From positions 1,488,001 through 1,552,000 of the forward strand of contig NZ_AP028878.1 in assembly GCF_036511935.1 (NCBI RefSeq): 64,000 bases of DNA. The letters are read 5' to 3'. A program made the position numbers and the translations under genes. This DNA comes from Marinobacter nanhaiticus D15-8W (GTDB taxonomy: Bacteria > Pseudomonadota > Gammaproteobacteria > Pseudomonadales > Oleiphilaceae). A model generated the notes under the pieces. It had not been told where the DNA came from, made no database searches, and saw only the letters and a program-made list of their open reading frames with translations. The stretch's first letter is position 1. Each line of letters starts with the position of its first letter. Positions 33,527 through 42,318 of this stretch are shown here, in pieces.

Positions 33527-34782
33527 CCTCCCATCCCACCGCGATAACCAATGCCCGGCTGCCGGGGCGTGACGGCCTGTTCCGTTTGCCGATGGCCAAT
33601 GGGCAGTTCAGCGCCATCGAGCACCTCCCGGAGAAGGCCACTGTCGGCGACGGCGAACTCGACGCCGGCGGAAATCTGGTGACGCCGCCGTTCGTGGAGC
33701 CCCATATCCACCTGGATGCCGCAATGACTGCCGGCGAGCCGCGCTGGAATCGCAGTGGTACGCTGTTTGAGGGTATCGAGTGCTGGTCCGAACGCAAGCC
33801 GATGCTGACCCGAGCGGACGTGATCCAACGTGCGGAGAAAACCCTGAAGCTGTTTGCCGCCCACGGCATTCAATACGTGCGAACCCATGTCGACGTGACC
33901 GATCCGACGCTTGTGGCCCTGGAGGCAATGGTCGAAGTGCGGGAGCGGGTGGCTGACTGCATCGATCTGCAGATCGTCGCATTCCCCCAGGAGGGTATCC
34001 TGTCATTCCCCGGGGGTAAGGATTTGATGAACCGGGCCATGACAATCGGAGCCGACGTGGTCGGAGGCATTCCACACTTCGAGTTCACCCGTGATTATGG
34101 GGTGGAATCGGTCAAGGCGCTGATGGATCTGGCGGAACGCCACGACAGTCTGGTGGACGTGCATTGCGACGAGATCGACGATCCGGCTTCCCGCTTCCTC
34201 GAGGTGCTGGCCGCCGAAGCCCTGGCCAGGGACTATGGTACACGTGTCACCGCCAGCCATACCTGCGCCATGCATTCGTACGACGACGCCTACTGCAGCC
34301 GGTTGTTCCGCCTCTTGGCCAAGGCGAACCTACGCTTCGTCGCGTTGCCCACCGAAAACCTGCATTTACAGGGCCGGTTCGATGGCTATCCCAAGCGCCG
34401 GGGTGTGACCCGGGTGCCAGAACTGCTGGATGCCGACCTCAAGGTGGCCATGGGGCAGGACTCGATCCGCGATCCCTGGTATCCCATGGGTAATGGCAAC
34501 CTGCTACGTACGTTGGATGTCGGGCTCCATGCCTGTCATATGCTGGGGACTGACCGGATCGACCGGTCGCTTGAACTTATCACCGAGAACGGCGCCGCAG
34601 TTATGGGATTGGCTGACTACGGTGTCGCCGAGGGCAAGCCAGCCCGCTGCGTCATACTGAACGGCGAAACGCCCTATGAGGTGTTGCTGAACCAGTCTCC
34701 GGTCCTCGCTTCGGTGCGTGATGGCCGGGTGCTTGTGAGGCGTGTACCTGCCCCCGCGGAAGTGAATGGTTGGCCGGAATAG
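33523..34782 (+). CDS. codA: Cytosine deaminase CodA
   Basis: A 419-residue amidohydrolase. The metal motif is PHIHLDAAMTAGEP with WNRSGTLFEGI (about 61-90); HCDEIDDPASRF (about 212) and SHTCAMHSYDD (about 245) supply further ligands, and GQDSIRDPWYPMGNGN has the catalytic Asp (about 315). This is the CodA signature, so deamination of cytosine to uracil is well supported. Compared with E. coli CodA the length is typical. The start overlaps the PucR gene stop (ATGA). Together with codB it forms a complete cytosine salvage unit. Confidence 0.93.
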   Translation: MTSHPTAITNARLPGRDGLFRLPMANGQFSAIEHLPEKATVGDGELDAGGNLVTPPFVEPHIHLDAAMTAGEPRWNRSGTLFEGIECWSERKPMLTRADVIQRAEKTLKLFAAHGIQYVRTHVDVTDPTLVALEAMVEVRERVADCIDLQIVAFPQEGILSFPGGKDLMNRAMTIGADVVGGIPHFEFTRDYGVESVKALMDLAERHDSLVDVHCDEIDDPASRFLEVLAAEALARDYGTRVTASHTCAMHSYDDAYCSRLFRLLAKANLRFVALPTENLHLQGRFDGYPKRRGVTRVPELLDADLKVAMGQDSIRDPWYPMGNGNLLRTLDVGLHACHMLGTDRIDRSLELITENGAAVMGLADYGVAEGKPARCVILNGETPYEVLLNQSPVLASVRDGRVLVRRVPAPAEVNGWPE

Positions 34783-35086
34783 ATTGTCGGACAGGGCATG
34801 CGGCCGCTACGGCCGCTTGTGCTGTCACAAGTTCGCAACCTGAAGTTGTCATTTCCGGCCAGGCCCTGGAAATCGTAACTGGTCGGCAGAAACGTCAATC
34901 GGTCCTGACCCTATACTCCCATCCACGGCCAGCAAGACAAAGTCGCTAGGCGTCTTGCCGATGATGACTCTTTCTGGCCTGCGGTCCCTTCTGGGCAACA
35001 TGGAATGGCGCTTGCCGGTGGCCCTCGCCCGTTGCCAGTAGTCAGAAGCATAAGAATTCGAAACTGACCTCAGGGATGAACCAGAC
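34783..35086. other. Intergenic region between codA and an AraC-type gene
   Basis: 304 bp with no supported gene. It begins with the hairpin at 34800-34816. The remaining sequence should hold the promoter of the AraC-type gene, but no convincing -10/-35 pair was identified. Confidence 0.4.
34800..34816 (+). terminator. Possible terminator of the cytosine operon
   Basis: GCGGCC (34800-34805) pairs with GGCCGC (34811-34816) around GCTAC, 17 bp after the codA stop. Only TT follows, so the call is weak. Confidence 0.35.
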
Positions 35087-36106
35087 ATGCACCCATCCAG
35101 TCGCATGGCGTACAACGTGCCCATCGTTTCTGTGCGTTATGGGCGCCGCTTTCTCCGCTTTATGGAAGCCCGGGGTATTGGTCGGCACGCGCTCGTGGAA
35201 GGCTCCGATGTCGACGAAGCCACCCTGGGCAATCCCGAAGCCTTCCTCTCCATGAACCAGGTCATCCAACTCCTGCGCCAGGCGAACTCGCTCCTGCGCG
35301 ACGAAACGGCGCCGTTCGAGTTCGGCCAGCAGCTGGATTTCCCCGCTCATGGCTTGCTGGGGTTTGCGTTGCTCGGCCAGGAGGACCAGCGCAAACTCGT
35401 CAGCATGATCGTTCAGTACTTGCGGGTCTGCCTCCCGATTATGGATATGGAACTCAGTTCCACCGGCGACGACGTGCGCATCCGCCTGCGGGATTCCTGG
35501 GAGCTGGGCGACATCCGACCGTTCATGGCCAAGATATACATGGGCAGCATCCACGCCCTGGCATCCCAGGCCTGCCATCAGTTCCGCTTCGAATTCGATT
35601 TCAGTAGTGATGTGGCGCACGAAAAGTGGCGTCGTCTGACGCGGGGCGCCGATGTGGTGTTCGACGCATCCGCGACCCAGGTGATCATGCCGCTGTCCGG
35701 TCGTCCTGTGCGAGACAAGAAACTGGGGCTGGCGTATTTCCTGGCCAAGGCCCGGTCCCGGGAAGAGATGCAACCGGAGAGTCCCGGCGAAATCGTTACC
35801 AGGGTGCGCGAGATCGTGATGCATCATCCGGGGCAGGGCGGCAGTCTCGAACACGCTGCTAAAAGGCTGGTAATGAGTGCGCGTTCACTGCGTCACCACT
35901 TGGCCTCGGTCGGTACCTCATTTCGCGAAATCCGCAACGAGGTTCGCTGCACCTACGCCACCCGTTACCTGACCGAAACCACCGTACCTCTGGATGTCAT
36001 CGCCGAGAAGATGGGATTCAGCGACCAGGCCAGCTTTACACGTGCCTACCGCAGCTGGACCGGGCAAACCCCTGGGGAAGTCAGGCGCAACCACAGCAAA
36101 GAGTAG
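35087..36106 (+). CDS. AraC-family regulator (arabinose-binding-like N-terminal domain)
   Basis: A 339-residue regulator. The N-terminal domain (about 20-205) is the PF12625-type module seen in OruR/ArgR-like and lipid-responsive AraC proteins. It contains FEFGQQLDFPAHGLLGFALL. The C-terminal pair of helix-turn-helices (about 240-335) has SARSLRHHLASVGTSFREIR and MGFSDQASFTRAYRSWTGQT. Ligand unknown. The gene stands alone, 341 bp before the DUF6801 protein gene, which is oriented the same way and could be a target. Confidence 0.9.
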   Translation: MHPSSRMAYNVPIVSVRYGRRFLRFMEARGIGRHALVEGSDVDEATLGNPEAFLSMNQVIQLLRQANSLLRDETAPFEFGQQLDFPAHGLLGFALLGQEDQRKLVSMIVQYLRVCLPIMDMELSSTGDDVRIRLRDSWELGDIRPFMAKIYMGSIHALASQACHQFRFEFDFSSDVAHEKWRRLTRGADVVFDASATQVIMPLSGRPVRDKKLGLAYFLAKARSREEMQPESPGEIVTRVREIVMHHPGQGGSLEHAAKRLVMSARSLRHHLASVGTSFREIRNEVRCTYATRYLTETTVPLDVIAEKMGFSDQASFTRAYRSWTGQTPGEVRRNHSKE

Positions 36107-36447
36107 CTGGATCTGCTCCCGCGGGCGCCTGGGCGCGTTCGGCAGTCCTATCGGGCCAATAGAACCCTATCGGTCAGAAATTTGAAGGCCTTCACGAATT
36201 GGTGCATTGGCCCGTTCCTATTCCTCTTTTGTCAAAGCCCTTGCCGTTTCTGGCAATGACCCTCCCGGCCCCCGGCACGCCTAATAACGATGATGCACTT
36301 TGCCCGTCAGGCCAGGTGCAACCAGGCAGTTATCTGTTCCAACGACGACGGATGACAGGGATACGCCGCAGATCGATAGCGAAGTCCTCATCGATGCAGT
36401 CTGCGAGCCCAACAAAAACAGTTAAACGCTCAAACAGAGGACGAACC
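36107..36447. other. Intergenic region upstream of the DUF6801 gene
   Basis: 341 bp without a supported gene. CCTATCGG occurs twice as a direct repeat (36147-36154 and 36166-36173). The region presumably carries the promoter of the exported-protein pair. The open frame running through it lacks a signal peptide or family match before Met 36448. Confidence 0.4.
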
Positions 36448-38259
36448 ATGACTTCGACGAATGTACGCAGGAGTCCGCGTCGGTTGCCGTTTGCGATGAC
36501 CGCAGCGGCACTGATGGCGGCAAGCGGTGCTGCGACCGCCGAGCCCGTATCGCTTACCCTTGAATACACCTGTCCGTTTCCATTGATTGGCGACCAGCCG
36601 ATTCTCGCGGAAATATCAGCCGACATCCCGGCCGAGGCGCAGGTAGGACAACCGCTGGGGCCCTTCCAGATCGAGGCGTTGACCACGGTTAACGAGGATT
36701 CCCGCACTGGCCTGAAACTGGTGGGTTCAGAAACCATCGAAGGTGTCGCCACTTCGACCAACATCATTCGCACGGTCACCGGCGATACCAACATCACTGT
36801 GCCGCTGACCATTCCGCAATCACCCATCCCGGACGAGACCGGTGCCTTTACCGTGCCGGCCTCCGGCGAAGCCGCGGCCCAGACCTTTACCGCTGACCAG
36901 GTCGGCGAAGGCTCGATCCTGGTGGGAGGCCTGGTGCTGGACATGACGGCGCGAACCGCAGATGGTTCTGTCGCGCCGGCGCCCATCGGCGAGTTTGTCG
37001 CTGACTGTACCCAGGTCGCGGGCCAGGACAACGTGCTTCAGACCTTCCAGATCGTCGGCGAGCAGACCACCGATCCGGTCATCGGTCTCGAACCGGCTGA
37101 AACCGTCGACTTCGGCGAAGTACAGTCCGGCCTGACCGGCGAGCAGACCGTCACCATTTCCAACACCGGCGGCGCCGACCTGGGTATCAACAACGTGACC
37201 CTGGGTGGCACCAATTCGGGTGCCTTCATGCAGACCAACGACTGCACCACCGTCGCTCCGGGCGCAAGCTGCAGCGTTAACCTGACCTACTACGCGGAAG
37301 GCGACGGCGAGCAGTCCGCAACGCTGACCGTGGCGTCCACCGATCCTGAAAGCCCGAGCGTGGAACTGCAACTGACCGGTACCAGCTACACCATGGCGAC
37401 ACCGAACATTGCCACTTCACCGGAGGAAGTCAGCTTCGGCGCCGTGCAGGTCGGTACCACAGCAGAGCAGACCGTCACTGTCTCCAACACCGGTGCCGCT
37501 GCCCTGAACATCGCTGCGATCAACATCAACGGTGCGACCAGCGAATTCATGCAGACTAACGACTGTGCCACGGTGGCGCCTGACGCGAGCTGTGCGGTCA
37601 CTGTGACCTATACACCGGCCTCCGCCGACGCGGGCGCGGCTGAACTGGTCATCGAGTCCGACGATCCGGATACCGCGAGCCTGACCGTTCCGCTGAGCGG
37701 CGAGGGTGATGACGGCAGCAGCGGCACCGTCGACTTCCTGTTGGATCTCGAAGGTTCCACTTACATCAACGCGTCTGACAGCACACTGCCGCTCAACGGC
37801 ACGATCGACGCGGTACTGGAGCTGGCAACCGGTATGTACACGGCGGACCTGAACATTGAGCCGACCCAGGGCTCGTTCCAGGTGCTCAAGTTCTTCAGGA
37901 AGCTCAAGGCCACGGCGAACGTCGAGTTCGAGCCGGTGGAGCAGACGACGGGCACCCTGAATAACGGCACGCTGACGGCCGAGTCGAAGCTGATCGTCAA
38001 GGTACCCAAGGTCACCATCAACCTGTTTGGTTTCAAGTTGCCAATCGGCGGTGGCGACCAGTGCCAGACTATGGATCCAGTCACTATCAGCATGCAGTCG
38101 CCTGAAGGCGAAACCTTCAAGCCGGCTGAAGGTGGCAACCTCACCGGCACCTATGCACTGCCGCCCCTGGAGAACTGCGGCGGTCTGACCGACATCCTCA
38201 ACCTGTTCCTGGCAGGTGACGGTAACGAGATCAATCTCTCCTTGACTCCGAACCTCTAA
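36448..38259 (+). CDS. Exported DUF6801 / choice-of-anchor D (ASH-like) repeat protein
   Basis: A 603-residue secreted protein. The signal peptide ends near AATAEP (about residue 32). An N-terminal DUF6801 domain starts with LEYTCPFPLIGDQPI (about 37-225). Then come two Ig-like repeats of the ASPM-SPD-2-Hydin/choice-of-anchor D type (about 225-420), each with a TVTxSNTGxAxL core and a Cys pair (MQTNDCATVAPDASC). A C-terminal beta domain (about 425-603) has FGFKLPIGGGDQC. It is probably a cell-surface or periplasmic structural protein. AGAGG before ATG 36448 fixes the start. It is followed by a very stable hairpin and the DUF6160 gene. Confidence 0.82.
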   Translation: MTSTNVRRSPRRLPFAMTAAALMAASGAATAEPVSLTLEYTCPFPLIGDQPILAEISADIPAEAQVGQPLGPFQIEALTTVNEDSRTGLKLVGSETIEGVATSTNIIRTVTGDTNITVPLTIPQSPIPDETGAFTVPASGEAAAQTFTADQVGEGSILVGGLVLDMTARTADGSVAPAPIGEFVADCTQVAGQDNVLQTFQIVGEQTTDPVIGLEPAETVDFGEVQSGLTGEQTVTISNTGGADLGINNVTLGGTNSGAFMQTNDCTTVAPGASCSVNLTYYAEGDGEQSATLTVASTDPESPSVELQLTGTSYTMATPNIATSPEEVSFGAVQVGTTAEQTVTVSNTGAAALNIAAININGATSEFMQTNDCATVAPDASCAVTVTYTPASADAGAAELVIESDDPDTASLTVPLSGEGDDGSSGTVDFLLDLEGSTYINASDSTLPLNGTIDAVLELATGMYTADLNIEPTQGSFQVLKFFRKLKATANVEFEPVEQTTGTLNNGTLTAESKLIVKVPKVTINLFGFKLPIGGGDQCQTMDPVTISMQSPEGETFKPAEGGNLTGTYALPPLENCGGLTDILNLFLAGDGNEINLSLTPNL

Positions 38260-38266
38260 GGATGTT

Positions 38267-38295
38267 GCCGGGTGCCCTGTACCGGGGCGCCCGGC
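38267..38295 (+). other. Strong GC-rich intercistronic hairpin
   Basis: GCCGGG (38267-38272) pairs with CCCGGC (38290-38295), and the inner bases continue the stem with two G-T wobbles to 12-13 bp and a 3-nt loop. It begins 8 bp after the DUF6801 gene stop. No T tract follows, so it may stabilise or attenuate the mRNA rather than end it. Confidence 0.55.
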
Positions 38296-38411
38296 TCCCC
38301 CTCTGGGTGCCCTGTCCTCCGGGGCTGCGCCTTTGGGGGGATAACCGACAATAACGACAAACGTTCTCCGAACAAGCAACAAAAGACCAACAACAAAGAA
38401 GGAACACGACC

Positions 38412-39218
38412 ATGAAAAGCCTGAAAACGACAGCCCTGGCGCTGGCTGTTTCCGGACTGCCCCTGATGGCGCAGGCGGAACTGAAGGCGCTGGACGACTC
38501 CGCGATGGGCGGTATTACCGGCCAGGCGGGTGTGACCATCGAACTGGAAACCCAGGTCAACATCGGCGAATTCCGCTACGTCGATGAAGGCACGCTGGCG
38601 GTCAGCGATATCTTCGTCGGCGGCGCTGGGCGCGACGACATGTTCTCCGAACTGGGTTTTGCCATCCCCAACGAAGCCACGGATCTGATCGACAATATCA
38701 AGATGAACATCGATGTGCTCGAGGACGGTGATGCCGCGATCGACATCTTTCCGCTCTTCGGGTCCCCGATCGACTTCGCGGTACGCACGGGCGCCTGGGA
38801 ACTGAGGGGCGATACCGACAGTACGTTGTTGATGGACAACCTGTCGATCGAGGGCCTGTTCACCGAGTTCAAGATTCGCGTGGACACCGAAACTGACAAT
38901 CTCAACCTGCGCACCCGTTTCGCCATCGACGACATGGATGTCGACGTGCCCTTCCTGGCCGTCGGTATCCGTGACCTGGAACTGACCGGTGCAGGCTACG
39001 ACGATAACCCGAATATCGTCAGCCTTGGCGCAGTGGCTGAAATGGATGTCTACAAGGCACCGAACGCGGCCGGTGTAGACAGCCTTGCCGTGGATATCGA
39101 GACTTTCGACGCCGACATGAACATCGGCGGTGTGCTGGTAGGCGGTACATCCATCGGCTCCATGGCGCTGGATGACCTGTCGATTCAGGATACGCAGATG
39201 CGCATCTATGGCCACTGA
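38412..39218 (+). CDS. Exported DUF6160 (FilA-like) protein
   Basis: A 268-residue protein with a clear signal peptide (cleavage at AQA-EL, residue 22). The mature N-terminus LKALDDSAMGGITGQAGVTI is the hallmark of DUF6160 proteins, some annotated as FilA-like pilus assembly proteins in Acinetobacter. The rest is acidic and rich in short beta strands with repeated VDI/MDV patterns, rather like a surface beta-solenoid or beta-barrel. Function is unproven. GAAGGA is before the ATG. The pairing with the DUF6801 protein and the strong terminator after it argue for a two-gene unit. Confidence 0.82.
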   Translation: MKSLKTTALALAVSGLPLMAQAELKALDDSAMGGITGQAGVTIELETQVNIGEFRYVDEGTLAVSDIFVGGAGRDDMFSELGFAIPNEATDLIDNIKMNIDVLEDGDAAIDIFPLFGSPIDFAVRTGAWELRGDTDSTLLMDNLSIEGLFTEFKIRVDTETDNLNLRTRFAIDDMDVDVPFLAVGIRDLELTGAGYDDNPNIVSLGAVAEMDVYKAPNAAGVDSLAVDIETFDADMNIGGVLVGGTSIGSMALDDLSIQDTQMRIYGH

Positions 39219-39289
39219 GACGCATCGGATGAAAACCGATGCTTTAAATCCAATCCGTCCCTAACCCCAAGCCAGGCCTGAACACTTGC

Positions 39290-39323
39290 GCCCCCATCCG
39301 GAAACCGGACGGGGGCATTTTTT
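39290..39323 (+). terminator. Rho-independent terminator of the DUF6801-DUF6160 unit
   Basis: GCCCCC-A-TCCGG (39290-39301), loop AAA, CCGGA-C-GGGGGC (39305-39316), then ATTTTTT (39317-39323). A textbook terminator with one internal mismatch. Confidence 0.88.
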
Positions 39324-39351
39324 CGATACCCGAAGTGTGAAAATCCTGCGA

Positions 39352-39780
39352 TCAATCGACCCGGGTAAGGGTGACGTCGATGTTTCCACGGGTAGCGTTG
39401 GAATAGGGGCATACGATATGGGCCTTGTCGATCAATTCCTTGGCCTGGTCGTCATCCATACCCGGGAGACTGATGCGCAGTTCCACTTCGATTCCGAAGC
39501 CTGTATCGGTCGGCCCGATACCTACAGCGCCCTCAATGGAGGCATCCTTCGGCATCGGCAGCTTGTCACGGCCGGCCACGAACTTCATGGCACCGATAAA
39601 ACAGGCTGAATAACCCGCTGCAAACAGCTGCTCAGGATTGGTGCCTTCGCCGCCGGAACCGCCGAGTTCTTTGGGCGTGGTCAGTGCTACGTCCAGTACG
39701 CCATCAGAGGAAACGGCTCGGCCGTCCCGACCGCCAGTGGCTTCAGCGTATGCACGATAGGCTACTTTCTCGAGCGACAT
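39352..39780 (-). CDS. ohr: Organic hydroperoxide resistance protein Ohr
   Basis: A 142-residue OsmC-fold thiol peroxidase. The two catalytic cysteines are in [17 protein letters not shown] (about residue 60) and [14 protein letters not shown] (about 125). The N-terminus has the glycine-rich [18 protein letters not shown]. It reduces organic and fatty-acid hydroperoxides. The gene lies on the same strand as ohrR, 262 bp downstream of it. Several TTGC-NC-GCAA dyads in its leader are candidate OhrR operators. Confidence 0.93.
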   Translation of the reverse strand: MSLEKVAYRAYAEATGGRDGRAVSSDGVLDVALTTPKELGGSGGEGTNPEQLFAAGYSACFIGAMKFVAGRDKLPMPKDASIEGAVGIGPTDTGFGIEVELRISLPGMDDDQAKELIDKAHIVCPYSNATRGNIDVTLTRVD

Positions 39781-39876
39781 ATCTCTTCTCCTTTGGTTCT
39801 GTTAAATGAAGTCCATGTCCCGGAAGCGACTGCTGCCGGACACGACACCGCAAAGCATAAAAAGGCCAGAACAATA

Positions 39877-39941
39877 TTGCTCGCAAATATATTGCGCGCT
39901 AACTACATGATCAAGCTAGTCGCTAATTATCTTGTGCGCAA
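39877..39941 (-). promoter_or_regulatory. Candidate OhrR operator cluster upstream of ohr
   Basis: Three related 10-bp elements occur in 65 bp: TTGCTCGCAA (39877-39886, perfect dyad), TTGCGCGCTA (39892-39901) and TTGTGCGCAA (39932-39941). A fourth, TATCGCGCAA, lies upstream of ohrR at 40525-40534. The region is AT-rich around these sites, as expected for MarR-family operators. Confidence 0.5.
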
Positions 39942-39978
39942 GTTAAATTTTAATGAGGGTAATTGAGCGAGGAGATAA

Positions 39979-39997
39979 CGGGGTTTAACGAACCCCG
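39979..39997 (-). terminator. Probable ohrR terminator
   Basis: CGGGGTT (39979-39985) pairs with AACCCCG (39991-39997) around TAACG, 46 bp after the ohrR stop in the direction of transcription. Weakly T-rich sequence follows. Confidence 0.45.
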
Positions 39998-40042
39998 AAC
40001 TACAACAGGAGGGTTTTCCTTTGATATGCCGTTTGCCTGTTG

Positions 40043-40492
40043 CTAAAGCGACTTACGCAATTCCTCTCGTAGCGCAACGAGTTCGTCTCTCAGCGCCATC
40101 AGGCGCTCGAAGCTTCGGTCGCTGGCGCCGGCAATACAGCTGGGTATAGTCCGGGCTATTTCACGCATGGCCTTACCTTCGGGCGTAAGGCGTAATTCGA
40201 CCACGCGCTCGTCCGTCGATCGACGGGTACGCTTGATCGCCCCTTCTGCTTCGAGTCTTTTCAGCAGGGGCGTCAGGGAACCCGGGTCAGTAAGAAGTTT
40301 CCGGCTCATTTCGCCCACCGTGAGGCCGTCGTTTTCCCAAAGCACCAGCATCGCTAAGTATTGGGGGTAGGTCAGGCCCAAAGCCTTGAGAAAGGGTTTG
40401 TAGACCTTGGTCATCATCAATGACGTGGAATGAAGGGCGAAGCAGAGCTGGTTTTCCAGCTGGAGTTCGGCACAGTCGTCGTTTTGGCTCAT
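40043..40492 (-). CDS. ohrR: MarR-family peroxide-sensing repressor OhrR
   Basis: A 149-residue MarR protein. The reactive cysteine lies in LENQLCFALHSTSLMMTKVY (Cys17), the conserved position of OhrR. The winged helix contains GEMSRKLLTDPGSLTPLLKR and RTRRSTDERVVELRLTPEG. Oxidation of the cysteine by organic hydroperoxides releases DNA and turns on ohr. The start at 40492 gives the family length; an upstream extension of 33 codons has no similarity. It is on the same strand as ohr. Confidence 0.9.
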   Translation of the reverse strand: MSQNDDCAELQLENQLCFALHSTSLMMTKVYKPFLKALGLTYPQYLAMLVLWENDGLTVGEMSRKLLTDPGSLTPLLKRLEAEGAIKRTRRSTDERVVELRLTPEGKAMREIARTIPSCIAGASDRSFERLMALRDELVALREELRKSL

Positions 40493-40524
40493 TACGGGCT
40501 CCCGAGGGATTGATGGCGGTAATT

Positions 40525-40534
40525 TATCGCGCAA
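40525..40534. promoter_or_regulatory. Candidate OhrR half-conserved site upstream of ohrR
   Basis: TATCGCGCAA resembles the TTGC-NC-GCAA dyads upstream of ohr and lies 33 bp before the ohrR start, suggesting weak autoregulation. Confidence 0.3.
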
Positions 40535-40677
40535 ACTAACGGGAAGCCAAGCTTTGTCGGACCACGGCACCCAGTGCGGGCTGCGGACCATATCGCTTGC
40601 ATACTAGGGGCATGTACCGATGCGATAGCTGACAAGCGCCCTTGGCGTGGCACAAACGGATCACTAAAGTAAGGACT

Positions 40678-41565
40678 ATGCCAGACGTTACCGCATCGAG
40701 AATCCGTTCCACGGCCGCTGGGCTTCCGCCCCTTGAGTTGCACCAACCTGAAGAGGCGGGCGCAAGGCTGGCTGAGTTTATCCACCGCCACCCCAACCTG
40801 CTGGTGCTCACTGGTGCCGGCGTTAGTACCGATTCCGGGATTCCCGATTACCGTGACGGGGAGGGCGCCTGGAAGCGTAAGCAGCCTGTACAGCACCAGG
40901 CCTTCATGACGGAGGATGACGTACGCCGCCGCTACTGGGGGCGCAGCCTCATTGGCTGGCCGGTGATGCGCAATGCCCAGCCCAATCCGGCTCACTTCCA
41001 ATTGGCGGAACTGGAGCACCGCTCCCACTCGCGACTGGTCGTGACCCAGAACGTCGACCGCTTGCATCAACGTGCGGGTGCCAACGCCGTATTGGACCTG
41101 CACGGGCGCGCCGATCAGGTCGTCTGCATGAGCTGCGGCTACCGCTGCGCGCGGGATGAAGTGCATGATCGCTGCAGTGACCTGAACCCCGCCTTTCGCC
41201 ACTATAAGGCCACGACTGCGCCCGACGGCGATGCAGATCTCGAGGTTGATTTCAGCGACTTCCGGGTTGCGAACTGCCCGAGGTGCGACGGTATTCTCAA
41301 ACCGGATGTGGTTTTCTTTGGGGATTTCGTGCCCAAACAACGGGTGACGACGGCTCTGGATACGCTCAAGGAGAGTGACGGCCTGCTGGTAATTGGCTCC
41401 TCGCTCATGGTGTATTCCGGCTTCCGCTTTTGCCGTTACGCCAGGGAGTGGGGTAAGCCCATGGCAACACTCAACCTGGGGCGAACCCGTGCCGACGACC
41501 TGGTGAGCCTCAAGCTCAACGCACGTATCGGGGAAACCCTGAAGGTGGCCCTGGACGTGTTGTAG
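40678..41565 (+). CDS. Sir2-family NAD-dependent protein deacylase (class II-like)
   Basis: A 295-residue sirtuin. The NAD motif is GAGVSTDSGIPDYRDGEGAW (about 40-60), followed by TQNVDRLHQRAG and the catalytic His in LDLHGRAD. Zinc cysteines are in VVCMSCGYRC and NCPRCDGILKP, the latter preceding VVFFGDFVP. The GEGAWKRKQP stretch and the extra length resemble SIRT4-type class II sirtuins. It removes acyl groups from lysines using NAD; the preferred acyl group is unknown. The ATG at 40678 gives the best fit, although the AAGGA upstream is only 2 bp away. Confidence 0.9.
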   Translation: MPDVTASRIRSTAAGLPPLELHQPEEAGARLAEFIHRHPNLLVLTGAGVSTDSGIPDYRDGEGAWKRKQPVQHQAFMTEDDVRRRYWGRSLIGWPVMRNAQPNPAHFQLAELEHRSHSRLVVTQNVDRLHQRAGANAVLDLHGRADQVVCMSCGYRCARDEVHDRCSDLNPAFRHYKATTAPDGDADLEVDFSDFRVANCPRCDGILKPDVVFFGDFVPKQRVTTALDTLKESDGLLVIGSSLMVYSGFRFCRYAREWGKPMATLNLGRTRADDLVSLKLNARIGETLKVALDVL

Positions 41566-41646
41566 ACAATATCCGGCTGGAACGCCTGGTCCGGCCGGAC
41601 AGCGACTTATTCGATTTGAAGTAGTTTCATGCGGTCTTGAGCCACC

Positions 41647-42054
41647 TCAGACTGCTGGAAAGTGCCTTGTTAGCACCAGGATGTTTTGCTCGTGGCGCCT
41701 GTAGTACACCTGCTCGTCCGAGAGTGCTTCTACCAGCGATTGGCTGCTGGCGTTCCCGGTAAGTGCGCTGCCCCCACTGCCGTTCTGCAGCGGATTGTAG
41801 GGTTGGCCGTTGTCGATCAGCCTAACGCACACCTGTCCACGGTCTAGCTCCAGTTCCACATGCATCTCGACCCGCCGGGGCTCGTCGGCATGGTGGTGGA
41901 ACAGGTGGTTAACCTCGATGTCCAGCAGGCGCTTCAGTTCAGCATTCACACTGGCGTCGGCCCCAGCTTCGGAAAAATGGCCTGTGAGCCAGTTGAGGGC
42001 GGTGGGTAATTCGTTGGCGTCGGAAAGTTGGAAACTCAGGTTGGTTGTCGTCAT
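41647..42054 (-). CDS. RsbW-like anti-sigma/serine kinase ATPase domain protein
   Basis: A 135-residue single-domain GHKL ATPase. The N box reads LLDIEVNHLFHHHA (Asn near residue 49), the G1 box is VRLIDNGQPYNPL, and a short Gly/Ser-rich loop stands in place of the usual G2 box. The order matches RsbW/SpoIIAB-type HATPase_c_2 proteins, which bind and phosphorylate STAS anti-anti-sigma partners. No STAS or phosphatase gene is adjacent, so it is an orphan. A dyad 170 bp upstream may control it. Confidence 0.75.
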   Translation of the reverse strand: MTTTNLSFQLSDANELPTALNWLTGHFSEAGADASVNAELKRLLDIEVNHLFHHHADEPRRVEMHVELELDRGQVCVRLIDNGQPYNPLQNGSGGSALTGNASSQSLVEALSDEQVYYRRHEQNILVLTRHFPAV

Positions 42055-42226
42055 GGTCGTCTGGATATCAGCTCTCTTCCTGTAAAGCTGGTCAACTGGG
42101 ATGTCGGCTGCGGGAAACGTCGCTCTATGGAATCTTTCAGGCGGCCGACTTGTTCAGGATACGCGATGTCAGTTTACTGCCATTCTCGAACAGCATTGAT
42201 TGTTGAAAATCTCAATCCATTCGATG

Positions 42227-42243
42227 TTCTCTATTGTAGAGAA
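42227..42243. promoter_or_regulatory. Palindrome TTCTCTA-TTG-TAGAGAA
   Basis: A perfect 17-bp dyad (7-bp arms) between the RsbW-like gene and the VanZ gene, 173 bp upstream of the former. Candidate operator; no matching regulator is recognised nearby. Confidence 0.4.
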
Positions 42244-42318
42244 TCATTCTGCAGACGGTAGCCGCCCGCGCATTTACACAGATCAACCTGCAGGTTCGCC
42301 GCGTCTCCCAATGGAACT

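Noticed and set aside
34823..34850. Second ECF41-like promoter (TGTCACA) after codA
   Set aside because: The required CGTC at 16-nt spacing is absent; only TGTC at 17 nt occurs, and no gene pattern fits.
37417..38382. Antisense open frame across the DUF6801 gene
   Set aside because: The plus-strand gene has signal peptide, repeats and ribosome binding site; the antisense frame has none.
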